DNA of 64,000 nt from Plicaturopsis crispa FD-325 SS-3 (GCA_000827205.1 KN832555.1:1886472-1950471); one strand, 5' to 3'. Shown: positions 8,979 to 20,904, numbered from the stretch's first letter. Numbers and translations are program-made. Notes: generated by a model from the sequence alone, not told the origin.

Positions 8979-11097
8979 ATGGAGGCTAGCTCAAGCTCAG
9001 CCTCGTCGTCTCGAAACGCAGCTTCCGATTTTTCGGAGCGTAGGAAGCATCCGAGTCGGGGAGACGACTTTCGCTTGGAGGTGCTGCCAGTGGGCGCGGA
9101 ACGCAGCGCTGCAGAGGTCCCATTCAAACGGTTACCTTGGTACATACATGCGAACGACCTTTTGGCGGAACACTATCCGCGGACGCATCGAGTGGGCGTG
9201 CGCTGTGTAGAATGGGTCAAGGGGCCGCGACCTAAGGTTGACTTGCCAGGTGAGTCGCTTCTCGTCTTGCGCTAATTGACGATGAGTTGAACTGATCGAA
9301 TTATTTAGCACCAGTTCCCTGGCTGAACTTCACCTTGCATACCGGGCGGCGAACGATCAGCGTTCCACTCGAGCCTGCGCTTATAAGAATCACTCAACCC
9401 TTCACATCCCCTTGGCTCCTGACACTCCTCGTCGTAGGGTACATAATTGGTCTCGCATTCTTCTCGCGCGCCCAGTCATTTCTAACGCCGGCGTCGTCGT
9501 TCATCGACTGTACATCGGCGTACTGGTCCATGAACGCGGGTTGTGGACTAAATGGGGAGCAATGTGCACCCTTTGACGACACATCGTTTCAATTCCGCTG
9601 TCCTGCTCAGTGCAGCAGCGTCATTCTTGAGAATCCGAGGACAATTGGCAACGAACAAGTAGAGTTCGTCCCATTGATTGTCGGTGGAGGTGATGCGAAC
9701 CAGACGTACCGTGGCGATAGCTTTATATGTGCTACAGCAGTGCAAGCGTGAGTGGGTATGCCAATGATTATATTTCCTGTATGCTGATGGACATGCATTT
9801 GCAGCGGGGTCATCAGCGACTCCAAAGGGGGATGTGGGACCATGGAGCTCATCGGAAACTTTACCGACTTCTTGCCAACTACTGCACACGGACTCACATC
9901 CGTTGGATTTCCGTCCGTGTTCCCAATGGCCTTCCAATTCGTGGCGGGCGGCTCGCCTGGCCACTGTACAGACCTGCGAAACCCCGCTCTTGCCTTCGAC
10001 ATACTCGTCACTTGCCTCCTTTTCCTCGTTCTCCGACCCCCAGCAATTGTTATTTTCTGGTGTCTAACGTGCATTGGGTTTTGGCATATAACCTTATTCT
10101 CTCAGCCGCGGGGCACCCCTCCCCCTCTCGACGAAGCGTTCGGCACATTCTTCCCTGCTCTGTTCGTCGCATATGCATTCTGGCGACTCGCTTTCCGCTT
10201 CACACTCCCCCTCTTTGCACAGGCTCCCATAGAGGCGGCTGTCTGGTACCTCGCACCATTCTGGACAGGTGTCCTCGCGAACATAACGATGGAAAAGATA
10301 CCCATTGACCGTCTACTCGCCTCCGACCTTCACAAGCGCTCCGGTGCTATCACCGCGCTAGTCATAATTGTAGTGATCGTTCTAGTGCTGGTGGTCAACC
10401 AGATTCGGGTCATCCGCAAGACAGGATGGCTACCATACTACCTAGGCTGGTACGTGCTCGGTGGGCTCGTCACCATAGTCCTGGCGTTCTTGCCCGGGCT
10501 GCAGTATCGGCTGCACCACTACGTTGCCGCCATCGCCATTATGCCCGCAACCGGGTTTCCTACGCGCCTCTCTGCCATATATCAAGGATTTTTGCTCGGG
10601 TTGTTTTTGAACGGCGTCGCTGCCTTTGGATTCGACTCCATGCTGCAAACGGCCGCAGATGTAAGGTCATTCTCTTTAGCGGTTGTCATTTTGCTGATCT
10701 GCATACTGTTGTAGCTTGTCCGTGACGGGACACAGGGATCCGCGTTGCCCTCCTTCCTAACAAACTCGACCACCTACAATTCGTCAATTCCTCTCGTCAA
10801 CCAAACCCTCTCATGGAGCCCTATTCCAGACGCCGTAGGCTTTGATGGATTTTCCCTTCTCGTGGATGACGTCGAGCGCTATGCCGGAACGGCGCTCAAT
10901 TACTCTCTGGCAGCTTTGCAGGCCGGAATACCTCATTTCTTCCGCCTAGCTGTAAGCATTTTGCCTCTGTTCCTGTGTCTGTCAAACTGACTTATCACGA
11001 GCAGTACACGAGCGGAGGCAGCATCGGCGACTTCACAATGCCTGCAACGCTATGGCCAAACGGCACATGGGTGGATCCCCTGGACGGAGCCTCGTGA
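8979..11097 (+). CDS. LCCL-domain multi-pass membrane protein
   Basis: Predicted 631-residue membrane protein in five exons: 8979-9249, 9309-9747, 9805-10660, 10715-10951 and 11005-11097. A Ser-rich cytosolic N terminus (MEASSSSASSSRNAASDF) is followed by a first transmembrane helix (WLLTLLVVGYIIGLAFFSRA). The lumenal or extracellular Cys-rich LCCL domain spans about residues 160-270, with QFRCPAQCSS, TYRGDSFICATAVQAGVIS and GGCGTMELIGN visible. Several more helices follow (ILVTCLLFLVLRPPAIVIFW, ALVIIVVIVLVLVV, LGWYVLGGLVTIVLAFLPG). The C-terminal part has a beta-rich, N-glycosylatable stretch (NSTTYNSS, NQTLSW) and ends YTSGGSIGDFTMPATLWPNG. LCCL domains may bind carbohydrate or lipid; the function of the fungal multi-pass form is not established. 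All splice junctions keep frame. Confidence 0.9.
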
Positions 11098-11698
11098 GAT
11101 CTTGAGCTCGAGACGGGTACCTCTCGATGCATACTTCCCTGCGCGGAACAGACACTACTAGATGGGACTCGGACATTTGCTGTGGAACTGGAACCTAACT
11201 TAATACAGAAACGTACTTGGCTATGTTGTAACCTCACATCCAAACGTGCACCGGACATGTCAGGCAAGGTCAAGCTTAAGAGGCTTAACATAAATATGGG
11301 TATGTATGGAAGGTACAGTTCCTTGGGGTAGGGAGCGTATTACACACTACATACACGCAGCAAACTGAGTTTTGGAAGGGAAGTGCAAACGTACGCGTAC
11401 AGGCAGGGGGGAATAAAAGCTGTGAGGTTGGAAAGGTAGCTTGAAAAGCCAAAGACGCGAGGGGGGAACGGGAACGCCAGTGACGGCATCACGCACGCAG
11501 GATATAGACTAAAAACGCTGCAAGCGTATCATAATACCTCGCGGTTTACGAACGTTACAACTTCCGTTAAATAGCAGCAGCAGTTGCGGCTTTGTGCAGT
11601 GACGTTGCCATCGGCGATGGGCCCTCCGCCTCGGCCACATCTCGTTCCTCCTCCTCGAAATCCTCGGCTCCTCCTCCGCCATCCAGCCTCGCGAGTTC
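11098..11698 (+). other. convergent 3' intergenic region
   Basis: It lies between the stops of the LCCL gene and the sugar transporter and should hold both 3' ends. Apparent open frames on either strand here are low-complexity shadows. No gene is supported. Confidence 0.4.
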
Positions 11699-14345
11699 CT
11701 ATTCGTCGCTGTCGTTGATGGGCTCGTACGATGCGCGGTTGTCGCTGCTGTACAACAGTCGGCTGACCCAGCCTCGGCTGGCTTCGCGGTTGTGCTTTGA
11801 GCGTGAAGGGGTGTTGATTGATTGGTGGTTTGTGGGGAGAGACGAGCCCGACACAAGCGATGCTCTTTCCGACTCGTTGTCTTTGCGCTCCTCTGCAACA
11901 ACGACAGACGATTTCAGTTGGCCGCAATGAGCGCGAAGGTGAGACTCCAAACCTTCTCCAAACACAGCGTCCATTTCCTCCAACGGCACTCCCATTGTTT
12001 CTGGGTACACTGTACGGTCATTTAGCCTTTAACTCGCTGTGCGATTTGTTCTAATGCTTACGGAAGTACACTATTCGCAAATGTTGAATCAGCATACAAC
12101 AGGGGTGGAAACGAAGGGTAGCCAGCTTACCCAGGACAAAACTACACGCGCAGAAAAATCCGTGCATAGGGTACAGTCGCCATTCAATAAGATCTTGAAG
12201 ATATGGCGTCACTTCACCGACGATATAGTTGAACGCCCAATTCGTTGCGGTAGACAGCGAGACACCCTTGGCCCGAACAGTGAGAGGCATGATCTATTTA
12301 TAAAGTGTTAATGCTGCAGTTCGTGCGGATAATTGTCATGCACCATACCTCCGGAGGATACAACCAAGGCAAGGGTCCCCAGCTTAAGGTTATGGGTGTC
12401 AGTAGCTATCGGGTATAGCACTTCAAAATGAGTTACCTGTAACCAAAGCCAGCATTGAAGATGATGACACAGGCAACAACGGCATTAGGTGTCTGTGGCA
12501 CGTCGATGTACATCCACCAACCCAAAGCACCTAGAGCGGTTCCCATCTAAAATCGCGTGAGGGTTATGCAAGCTTGACTACAAAACCAAACGCACCACGA
12601 CAGCACCCGAAAGTAGAATGGCACGCCGACCCCAACGATCGACGAGATACCATCTAGAATGCACAAGACGTTAGGAACGGACAGTTAGAATAGTTAGATG
12701 GTCGTACGGAGGCAGAGTACTGAGCACATAGATGATGGAGTTGATGCCGGTCATGAGAAGCGCTTCACGCCCCAGCCAGCCAGCCTCTGTCGCACGTGTT
12801 TAGTCTCTTGACGGCTAGCAAGCCTCATACGCAGACATACCTTCAAACACCCGGGCTGTGGATATAAGACATCGTCAGTGTGCAAATTCATGTACATACT
12901 AGACCATGCACTTACGGGCGTAATATGAGATGACTGGGGCGTCATAAAAAATCAGCACGTGCCCCTACAGGCGGACCGAGATAGCTTACCGTTTATTCCG
13001 TTCTGCAGGACGGCAGAGCATCAGTCGACTGTCACAGTACTGGGGAAAAGACTTACAAGTTGGGCGAAAGCTTGGGATGACATGGCCAGCAGCACACGGC
13101 GTTTGTATTTCTTCCACATCATGCCATATGATCGACCTTCACCGCCCTCGCGCTACCGAAGTCAGCACAAACTGCAAGGGTGACAAGAGGAGACGGGCTT
13201 ACTTCTGCCATGACTCGGTCCTTGATCTCTTGGTATTCTGCAACGGCAATAAGGTCCTCCGGATCGCCTCCATGTAGGTCAGCAATAACACGCATGCCCT
13301 GAGCATCTTTGTCGGTATCGATCAACCATCTGGGAGAACAAAATGTCAGTCCATCCCCCGACTATACTAGGACCACGGAAATACATACCGAGGACTCTCG
13401 GGCATGACGAGAGAGCCAGCCGCGAGAATGGCACCGATAACGCATTGGAGGAAAAGCGGTATCCGCCAAGCGAGGTCGCTGTCAATGAAGGAGCAGAAGT
13501 AGTCCACCCACTGCACATGACTGAGTATGATGGAAGAACCGAAGAAGGGCACGAGACAAACCACTGAAGAGGCGTAGCCAACGATATTGCCCGTGAACTC
13601 CATGCAAGCCAGTGCTCCTCTCTGGAATACTAGTCAGTACATATTTCGATGCTCGAGAGCAGGAACATACGTGATTAGGTGGGGAAATTTCGCTCTGGTA
13701 GATAGGAACGATTGTCCTAGGAAAAACAGTTATTGCGGTATTTTGAAGGTAGTCATAGTGCCAACTTACGATAGCAGACCAACGCCGAAGCCACTGACGA
13801 TACGTCCAACAACCATGACATTAAACCCGGTCGTAAAGGTCTGAATGGCACCGCCCAGCGTGAACACCAAGGCGCCGATGAAGAGCGTGCCTTTCCGGCC
13901 TATGATGTCGCCTACGCGCCCGGCAGCAAGGGACGTGACTGGGCACACGATTGGTTCAAATTGGCTACACACTGAGTATAAGCTTTGCTCACTGAAGGCG
14001 CCGATCTCGAGGACAGCGACCATTGTTCCCAGCTCTAAGTTAGTCGGATTATGGAAGAACTGCTTGAAATAAGGCCCGGTGATGATCCCGGACATGACAC
14101 TGGGGGGTGCGCATATTCAGTTATTGGTCGGGGCTACGGTCAACGACGATGTGAGCAGAAACATACCCTTGATCATATCCGAACTGGAATTGAACGATTG
14201 CGAGTCAGCGAGCGCTCTAGCAGGGGAAGATCACGGAACTTCGACTGACGAGGAACACGCCCAGACTGGCGAATATAGATATAGCGTATAGCAACGGCTG
14301 GCCTACGAGCCTATGTCGCGAACTTGGTGCAGCGGCCTCGACCAT
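11699..14345 (-). CDS. MFS sugar transporter (sugar porter family)
   Basis: Twelve-helix sugar porter of the plasma membrane, split into many short exons. From ATG 14345 the product runs VGQPLLYAISIFASLGVFL, then across two introns FGYDQGVMSGIITGPYF, a strong sugar-porter signature. It continues with GRVGDIIGRKGTLFIGALVF (loop 2-3 GRxxD/GRK), RIVSGFGVGLLS, ESPRY at the end of helix 6, and the C-terminal YPETMGVPLEEMDAVFGE (PETxG and the following E). The tail after this is about 80 residues, Ser and charged-rich, ending EPINDSDE at stop 11699-11701. The middle exons (12.0-13.3 kb) are short and their exact borders were not all fixed. Substrate is probably a hexose or related sugar, by family only. 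It is divergent from the Mim2 gene with 200 bp between start codons. Confidence 0.88.
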
Positions 14346-14545
14346 GATGCATGGACAAGGGCTGTGAAAAAGACAGAATAAAGGAGAAGGACGGTCGCCG
14401 TTGTGGTTAGAAAAGCAAAGTGGGGCGAACGACCTGAAGGAAAGGCACTCGGTGTGGAGCCGACTTGTCTGTTCGTCAATTTGGCTATGTAAATCATCCT
14501 TACGTTTCCGCCACCCTAGGTTTCTCGACGGCGACCACGACGAAC

Positions 14546-14888
14546 ATGCCAGTTTCCGTCGAATCACTCGACTTTTCCTCAAAGTCCTCAAAGTCCTCAC
14601 AGTCCTCTTATGACAGCGACGACGAAGACAACGAATACCGTCTCGCACAAAAAGAGTGGGAGGAAAGCCTCCAGCAGTTGCAGCAGGTCGTCTCTATCGT
14701 CCTCATGCCGTACCTAGGAAAGTGGCTTGGTCGCCGTTGGAGCTACTGGGGTGTGTATTCTATCTAGTGTGCTACGAAGGTCGTGTACTCATAGTGTACC
14801 CATTCCGAACACAGCGTACTCGCGATACACGCGACTTGGCTTGGGCACCTCGTTTTTCTTCGGGGAGAAGTTGTGGGTGGGATCATAG
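14546..14888 (+). CDS. MIM2: Mim2-like mitochondrial outer-membrane import protein
   Basis: A 92-residue protein in two exons, 14546-14750 and 14815-14888. It has an acidic, Ser-rich N terminus (SKSSKSSQSSYDSDDEDNEY) and the family-like EWEESLQQLQQ. A single hydrophobic segment with a basic end follows (VVSIVLMPYLGKWLGRRWSY), and the second exon gives AYSRYTRLGLGTSFFFGEKL. This order (acidic head, WEESL, one helix with GKWLGRR) matches Mim2, the partner of Mim1 in the MIM complex that inserts alpha-helical proteins into the mitochondrial outer membrane. I rely on memory of the family pattern, so the name is probable rather than certain. The stop is 27 bases from the stop of the convergent PPR gene, so the transcripts probably overlap. 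Confidence 0.78.
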
Positions 14889-14915
14889 CGCGCAGAATAT
14901 AATCCGTTCAATTCT

Positions 14916-17198
14916 TCACGAATATCCGTCCCTACTCTGCCTGGACATCTCCTTTCTAGTCCGAACCATTAGATCTGCCAGTGCCCCCTGCGGTTGATGC
15001 CCACTCTTCTGCATGTCCCGCACAATCTCATTCGCCAGTGTCCATTCCCGCCTCCGCACCAAGCCCTGCAACAATACATGCCATGAAATATCCGTGAGCC
15101 CTATGTGGCTGCTCATTTCCCGGTACAGCGAAAGCGCGTTCTGCAAGCCCGCCTGGCCCGGATTCTGCAGACACGCCTTGATGAGAATGTTGTACGTCGC
15201 GCGCGTCGGGACGATTTTGCGCAGACGCATCTGGTTCCGAATGTATTGAGCGCAGTCGTCCGCCGTCTCCTTGTCAAGCCAGTTCTGACGGTACAAGCCC
15301 GAAAGAATGCTGGTATAGGTTATGACGTTCGGCTCGGTACCAGGCGTGTTCTCCATCTTGCGGAGCACGTCAAATGCACCCCTCATGCTGTTCTCGTCCT
15401 TGGAGCGCATAAATTGGTCGATCATGGCGCTGAAGGTAGCCACGTTAGGCTCGATGCCTTGTCTTCCCATGAGACCGAAAACCATTTCCGTAGCATCCTT
15501 GCGCCCCGCCTTCAATAGCGCCGCTAGGATGGTCGAGAATGTGACGACGTCGCCCTTAAGGCCGGCGTCGACAAGTTCCTGCAGCGTAACAGACAAACTC
15601 TTGAAGTTCGCCCGTCGTGCATGACATTTGATGAAGGTATTGTAGGTGACAATGTCGGGCGTGGGTCCGTTATTGCGCATGTCCTGCATTATGGCGTTGG
15701 CGGCAGCATCTCGCGAGATGTTGAGTAGACAATTGAGAACGGTGTTGTAGACAGCTAGGACTTCACTCTCGTATACCGCCTGTGTTTCGCTGTCGTCTCC
15801 TGGAGGATGATGCTTTCGCCAGTCGGCTTGGAAATGTTGGAACCGGACCATGGCATCCTCCGGCCTCTGACCCCGAAACAGAGTCGACAGAAGGGCGCGG
15901 TGCGCCAAAGGACTCGGGGTGACACGCTGAGCGAGCATGGTGTTCCAGCTTGATAGGGCCTCCTTAACGGCGCCTATACTATTGTATCCCTCAAACATCG
16001 CCGTCCATATGAAGGGACCGGGAGTGACGCCAGCTTGGATCATATCCTCCCAGAGTTTCTGGGCCATGTCGAAGCGGCGGCATTTGAGGAAAGCGGTCAT
16101 AAATGAACCCCAAGTATTGTCAGACACAATAATGGGCTTCCCAGGTACTGCAGGCCCCGGTAGCGTTGTAAGGTACGCTGCAGGCCCGGAGATACCATCC
16201 ACGAATGAAGCATACAACTTCTCGAGAGTCTTGATGGATCCGTCTCGGGAGAGGTTAGAGACCTGCCGAGCGAGAGAGCCCGGTCGCAACACCAGTCCCG
16301 CTGTTTCAAGGCGCTCGACATACGCCTTGAATTTTTGCTGGAATGGCGGGTCGTGGTGGAAGAAGCGCAGGAATTCGGTAGTCGACCAATGATGCTGTCG
16401 GAGGCCCACGTTCGAGCATTCGGAGAGCGCGAGCTCGAACGAGTTCTTCATAGCGTAGGCACCCAAGACGGCGAGCATGATCGCTGCGTTTGGGCGAGTG
16501 GGCGTATCCTCCACCTCGATGGATGGAAAATCGTCCTCTGACTGATCCTCTTCACCATTCTCCGGTTTCGCAGGCGCCTCCACGTCTTCCCGCTCGTTCA
16601 AAAGTTCCTGCCATCTCGCATACAGCTCCAGAACAGCATCTGGATTCCCTCTTTGCAAGTGCAGGACCATGCACGCCCGCAGACCTTGGACGGCGCGAGC
16701 TGCCGCTGCCCGCAACGCTATTTCCTCCACAGCCGTGCGTTTCGGATCGTCCCAAGGCTGGTGAGGATCGCCTAGAGGACATAGGTCCACAAGAAGCGTC
16801 GAATACGTTGAGAGTTGCGGATACCCAAGAAAACGGTGGAAATTCATTTGGCCGAGGGCCTCCCATGCCTCCCATGCAGCATCCACATTCTGCTCTTTAA
16901 GAGCTTGGCTAAGGCGTTTAGCGCAGGCATTATATCTCTCAACCTGAGGGTCAGGTCCGAGGGATTCGTTTCGCGCAAAGCGTCGGATGTGCGCGTCAAG
17001 GCTCCGTTGGATTGTCGGGGAGTCGGGTGAGTGTAGAGGAAGCGGGGTGTACGGTGCAGCTGGGCGTTTGGAACGAAGTGTGTCTGCGATGGAGGTATCT
17101 TCCGGCCTGGAATGTAGAGATCGACATGGAATCAAGTTTGGCACTAGAAAGTCGAGTATGACTGCAGGTTTGACGCGTTTTCCTGCTCGAGGTATCAT
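14916..17198 (-). CDS. pentatricopeptide-repeat (PPR) protein, probably mitochondrial
   Basis: A single-exon gene of 760 residues. The N terminus (MIPRAGKRVKPAVILDFLVP) is basic and lacks acidic residues early, as expected of a mitochondrial presequence. PPR-like helical repeats occur from about residue 370 on: DNTWGSFMTAFLKCRRFDMA, TPDIVTYNTFIKCHARRANF, GDVVTFSTILAALLKAGRKD, EPNVATFSAMIDQFMRSKDE, EPNVITYTSILSGLYRQNWL and VPTRATYNILIKACLQ. Such proteins bind organellar RNA and act in processing, stability or translation. The target RNA cannot be read from the sequence. An acidic linker (EDQSEDDFPSIEVED) lies between the N-terminal helical part and the repeats. The start codons of this gene and the Cyp8 gene are 121 bp apart and divergent. 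Confidence 0.92.
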   Translation of the reverse strand: MIPRAGKRVKPAVILDFLVPNLIPCRSLHSRPEDTSIADTLRSKRPAAPYTPLPLHSPDSPTIQRSLDAHIRRFARNESLGPDPQVERYNACAKRLSQALKEQNVDAAWEAWEALGQMNFHRFLGYPQLSTYSTLLVDLCPLGDPHQPWDDPKRTAVEEIALRAAAARAVQGLRACMVLHLQRGNPDAVLELYARWQELLNEREDVEAPAKPENGEEDQSEDDFPSIEVEDTPTRPNAAIMLAVLGAYAMKNSFELALSECSNVGLRQHHWSTTEFLRFFHHDPPFQQKFKAYVERLETAGLVLRPGSLARQVSNLSRDGSIKTLEKLYASFVDGISGPAAYLTTLPGPAVPGKPIIVSDNTWGSFMTAFLKCRRFDMAQKLWEDMIQAGVTPGPFIWTAMFEGYNSIGAVKEALSSWNTMLAQRVTPSPLAHRALLSTLFRGQRPEDAMVRFQHFQADWRKHHPPGDDSETQAVYESEVLAVYNTVLNCLLNISRDAAANAIMQDMRNNGPTPDIVTYNTFIKCHARRANFKSLSVTLQELVDAGLKGDVVTFSTILAALLKAGRKDATEMVFGLMGRQGIEPNVATFSAMIDQFMRSKDENSMRGAFDVLRKMENTPGTEPNVITYTSILSGLYRQNWLDKETADDCAQYIRNQMRLRKIVPTRATYNILIKACLQNPGQAGLQNALSLYREMSSHIGLTDISWHVLLQGLVRRREWTLANEIVRDMQKSGHQPQGALADLMVRTRKEMSRQSRDGYS

Positions 17199-17319
17199 GG
17201 CCGTCCGTTCATGAACTTTTGTAGTCAGTCGCGCTCATTTTCAATTATTTATCGCGCCTGCCGCCTCTTGCTTTCCGACTGTCACTGCACTTTCGTGAAC
17301 TTCTTATTGAACATTCAAC

Positions 17320-19418
17320 ATGGGCCACGGAAACTCGGACAAGCTGTATATCACCCATGCCGAACATGCTGGCTACTTTGGACAGCATTCGTCGTCGTCC
17401 GGGCACAAGGCGTGAGCGAAATTCTCGCATTACATCGCGCTGAGCTCATGAGTCGATTATATAGGAAAGCCGAGGCACCTCACCCGGGGAATATGACGCC
17501 TTTTGACTGCTGCGCGCTGTCGTATCAACCGTTTAGCCATCCTGTGTGTGCGCGTAATGCGGACGGGACGGGGTTCGTCTTTGATTTGGTCAATATCATT
17601 CCGTGGCTGAAGTGCGTTATGCCCCGCCCTTCCCTCAACGATTGCACAGCTGATATGGGCAAATCATAGGCAGCATGATAACACGAACCCAATAACGAAG
17701 GAACCGTTGACGCCTGCCGACCTCATCACCCTGCATTATTCCCGGAAAGGAGGAACCAACGAGATCCACGACCCAATTTCGTTCAAGCCTTTCAGCGAGC
17801 ACTCGCACATTGTCGCCGTCGCAACTACTGGGAATGTGTTTCTCGCAGAGAGTATCAAAGGCAACAAGGATCTTGTTGCCGACATAAAATTCAAAAAGTG
17901 CGCAAGATTTACATTGCTTCCGTTCACCCTCATCATGTTGCAATCCCGCCTTTAGGGAGGACGTCATCACTCTGCAAAATCCACATGGTTTCCCCCAAAC
18001 GTCTATTCCGACAGCTGTTAGCGCTCCCGTCAAGCAAGATTCGAGCAAGGCAGTCGCTGCAAAGCCAGCCACTGCTGCGGGCGTCTCGGCCGTGAAGGAA
18101 AAGGCCGCTGTTCCCTGTAGGCCTGCTCTTGCTCTACTTAATATGTATGTGGACTGAATAGTGTTCCAGGGAATATATCGCCTTATTCTAGTGGCCTTCC
18201 CGGCGCATCCTTAACGTCTACGTCGGTGGATCCCCAGACCAGTGGAGCGGCTTCCAAACTGGTATGGGATGAGGTACGTGACTTCTAAAAAAATCGTCCA
18301 AACCGACCTGTAAACCCAACGGACGTATTTTCTGCAGGAGGAGCTCATGTTCGAGGACATTTCGAACCCGCCCAAGGGGAAGGGGAAAGAGAAAGACGTT
18401 GGTAAAAGGCGCGCCTACGTACGGGTTGTCACCAGCCTTGGAGGCGGAAGCCTTAACTTGGAGTTATTCTGCGAAAAGGTCTGTTAGATTGTGTTTCGTT
18501 CGCGAGGTTTACTTACCCGTGTCGCAAGGCTCCCAAAACGTGCTACAACTTCTTACAACTCGCTCGTCAAGGGAAATATAACAATGTCCTATTCCATCGA
18601 CTAGTACCTGGTTTCATGGTAAGCATGCTCACTCAATTATCGTCCACGCTATCAATGCATTTAACTCTGCCAATAGATCCAGACAGGAGATCCTACTGGC
18701 ACTGGCGCCGGTGGGGAATCATTCTGGGGCACACCTTTCCGAGACGAACACGATATGAAGGGGGCTGCAAAACACGACAGCAGAGGAGTCATTGCCATGG
18801 CAAACAAAGGACCAGGTACTAATGGGTAAGTCCTTGCGCGTTATATCGATCTCCTTGTCCGACTACAATTCTGTACTCCCTAGATCGCAATTTTACTTTG
18901 CCTTCAAACCGGCACCTCATTTGGACAAGAAACACACTGTGTTCGGGAAACTGGTAGGAGGCGAAGATGTGTTAGACGCGCTCGAAAAGCTCCCTCGAAA
19001 AGACGGCACAGAACGACCTGCCAAACCGGTCAAAATTACCGAAGTTGTGATGTGCGTCCGTCTCAATCATTTCACCTCCACGATGCTAACGCCGCTCTCT
19101 AGATACCAAGACCCGTTCGAAGACTACAAGGTGCGACTAGCAAAAAAGCTCGCCAAACGTGCGGAGGCGGAGAAGAATGGCCTGCATCCGGCAAAGGCAC
19201 CCGAGAAGAAAGAGGGCGATGATATCAACTGGTTCGGCGTGAAAGTTGGTGCGGAGAAAGCGACATCCGCTGCTACAGCTGGCGGTGGTGTTGGGAAGTA
19301 TTTGAACTTGAAGCGACCGTTGGAGGGCGGCACTCAGTCGAAACCCGCTACTGCAGAAGCGTATGAGGAGGGAACAAAGAAGAGGAAAGTGGGTTTTGGG
19401 GACTTTGCGGGATGGTGA
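17320..19418 (+). CDS. CYP8: U-box cyclophilin, PPIL2/Cyp8 type
   Basis: Peptidyl-prolyl cis-trans isomerase-like 2, a nuclear spliceosome-associated cyclophilin with an N-terminal U-box. ATG 17320 begins [20 protein letters not shown], diagnostic of this family. The U-box region reads [22 protein letters not shown] and NPITKEPL. The cyclophilin domain starts after about residue 280: [70 protein letters not shown] and [19 protein letters not shown]. It keeps the catalytic FHR, Q and F residues of active cyclophilins. The position after FGKLVGG differs from the cyclosporin-binding Trp of cyclophilin A. A basic Lys-rich tail ends [13 protein letters not shown]. About eight introns were placed by frame continuity. 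It is divergent from the PPR gene and convergent with Vps20, 99 bases apart. Confidence 0.95.
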
Positions 19419-19517
19419 TGTCTCCGTTGCATGCATTCTGTACATCTATACTTACAATTGTAGTGGTATCTGGCGCTATATATAATGATGAAATCGTCCA
19501 AGACAGGCTGGTCTTCG

Positions 19518-20460
19518 CTACGCTGCCACTGGAACACGCTCTTCTTGTCGCTGCGGACGGCGTACTTCCTCTGGATACCAGCGTTGAGTAAGATATTGTC
19601 AGGGTGGAGGAGGATACGTTACCTTGCGGGATAGATGTAACGGGCTCGGCGGTTGGCGGCGAAGGAAGGTCGACATGCACAGGACTGTCTTTCGCCATCT
19701 AGATGTAGGGTGTAAGACGGCAACACAGCCAAGAATGACATGGAGAACGACGCACAGCTGCGGCTTGAAGCTCTTTGAGCTCGGCTTGCACAGCGTCCTC
19801 TTCGTCCAAAGAAAGATTGTTTGACAGCATTTCACCGATCTCCTGAACGAACGGCGTTCATCAGCATACGGTCTTGCTGTAGAGACGGGGCACGTACTCT
19901 TTGATACTCCCTTGCTTCCAAAGTTTCGTCTAGAAGCTTCTCTACCGTCTCTACGTTCATTTCCTTGTGTATCTCCTTGAGAACTTCATTGCCCTGTTTC
20001 AGGCCGTGCAGCACAGACACTTCGACCAAGGAGAATTCAATAGTAGACACCTAGAAACGAGGGGTGTCAGTGCTTTCGATAGATATAATAGCACAGCTAG
20101 CGCACAAGCTGTTCCAGGTTCTCCAATTGGCCGTCAGTCTTCAGTAAGAGGCCCTGCTGGTATTTGCGTCTTCGCAGCGCAATTACGGCTCGATCTTTCT
20201 GCCCCGCAGCGAGGTGCGCCCTCGCTATATCATGTTCCCGGTCAAGAATGACTTGTAGCTATCCTTGTAGATGATGAATCAGCTACTCGCGAGACATAGC
20301 AGCTTCAAAAGTACCTTCTTCTGATATTGCTTAAGCTTGTCGCGTTGTAATTTGAGGCTAGGAGATGGTCAACTCATGCTATACACGGAGATAACGGTAC
20401 GAACTCGAGAATTGCACGATCCTGCGCTGTGATTTTCGGCGTCGACTGAGCTCCTCCCAT
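19518..20460 (-). CDS. VPS20: ESCRT-III subunit Vps20 (CHMP6 homologue)
   Basis: Snf7-family protein of about 215 residues. It is the nucleating ESCRT-III subunit that receives the signal from ESCRT-II on endosomes in multivesicular-body sorting. ATG 20460 gives MGGAQSTPKITAQDRAIL; Gly2 in an MGxxxS context is the expected N-myristoylation site. The basic helix DKLKQYQKKLQVILDREHDI and the family segment ALRRRKYQQGLLLKTDGQLE follow, then VSTIEFSLVEVSVLHGLKQG and the acidic helix VEKLLDETLEAREYQRE. The last exon after a small intron gives the C-terminal EERVPVAA, a MIM-like tail seen in Vps20/CHMP6, and the stop is at 19518-19520. Reading on in the preceding frame gives unrelated sequence, which fixes that intron. 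At least six introns are present. Confidence 0.93.
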
Positions 20461-20904
20461 GTTACAAAATGGGCATCGACAGCAGTTGTCTAAACGCGAC
20501 GTCGTTGAGTGGTATGTAGTGGTGAATGTTGAGCGCGAGTCGCGTAGGACTCGGAGGCTGGCGAGATTTGGGCGAGATGCGCGGCGATTCAAATATTCAA
20601 GCGGCCCGGAGCAATTGTACGAAGCTGTATACTTAGATGTACTCAGTACAAACATTGAACCTATCGTATGCAAATGGTATAATTTACATCCACCATCGGG
20701 ACAGAGTACATGATTGAAGTGCAGGCGTCTACCTCTTTTTGTAAGGCGGAGGAATATCAAGAAATTTAGACCCGAAGTCACTGAAAATTCTGTGGGCTAG
20801 TCACCCCGGGCCCTGGGACACCGGAAAACAGCCTACGGTGACCGCTCATTCATGAGCAGCTAATCGAACGAGTACTGATGGCTGACTTACTAGAAAACAC
20901 AAGT
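20461..20904 (-). other. intergenic region between Vps20 and the 7TM array
   Basis: It holds the Vps20 promoter and the 3' flank of the first 7TM gene. The open frame continuing upstream of the Vps20 ATG has no family support. Nothing else is seen. Confidence 0.4.
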
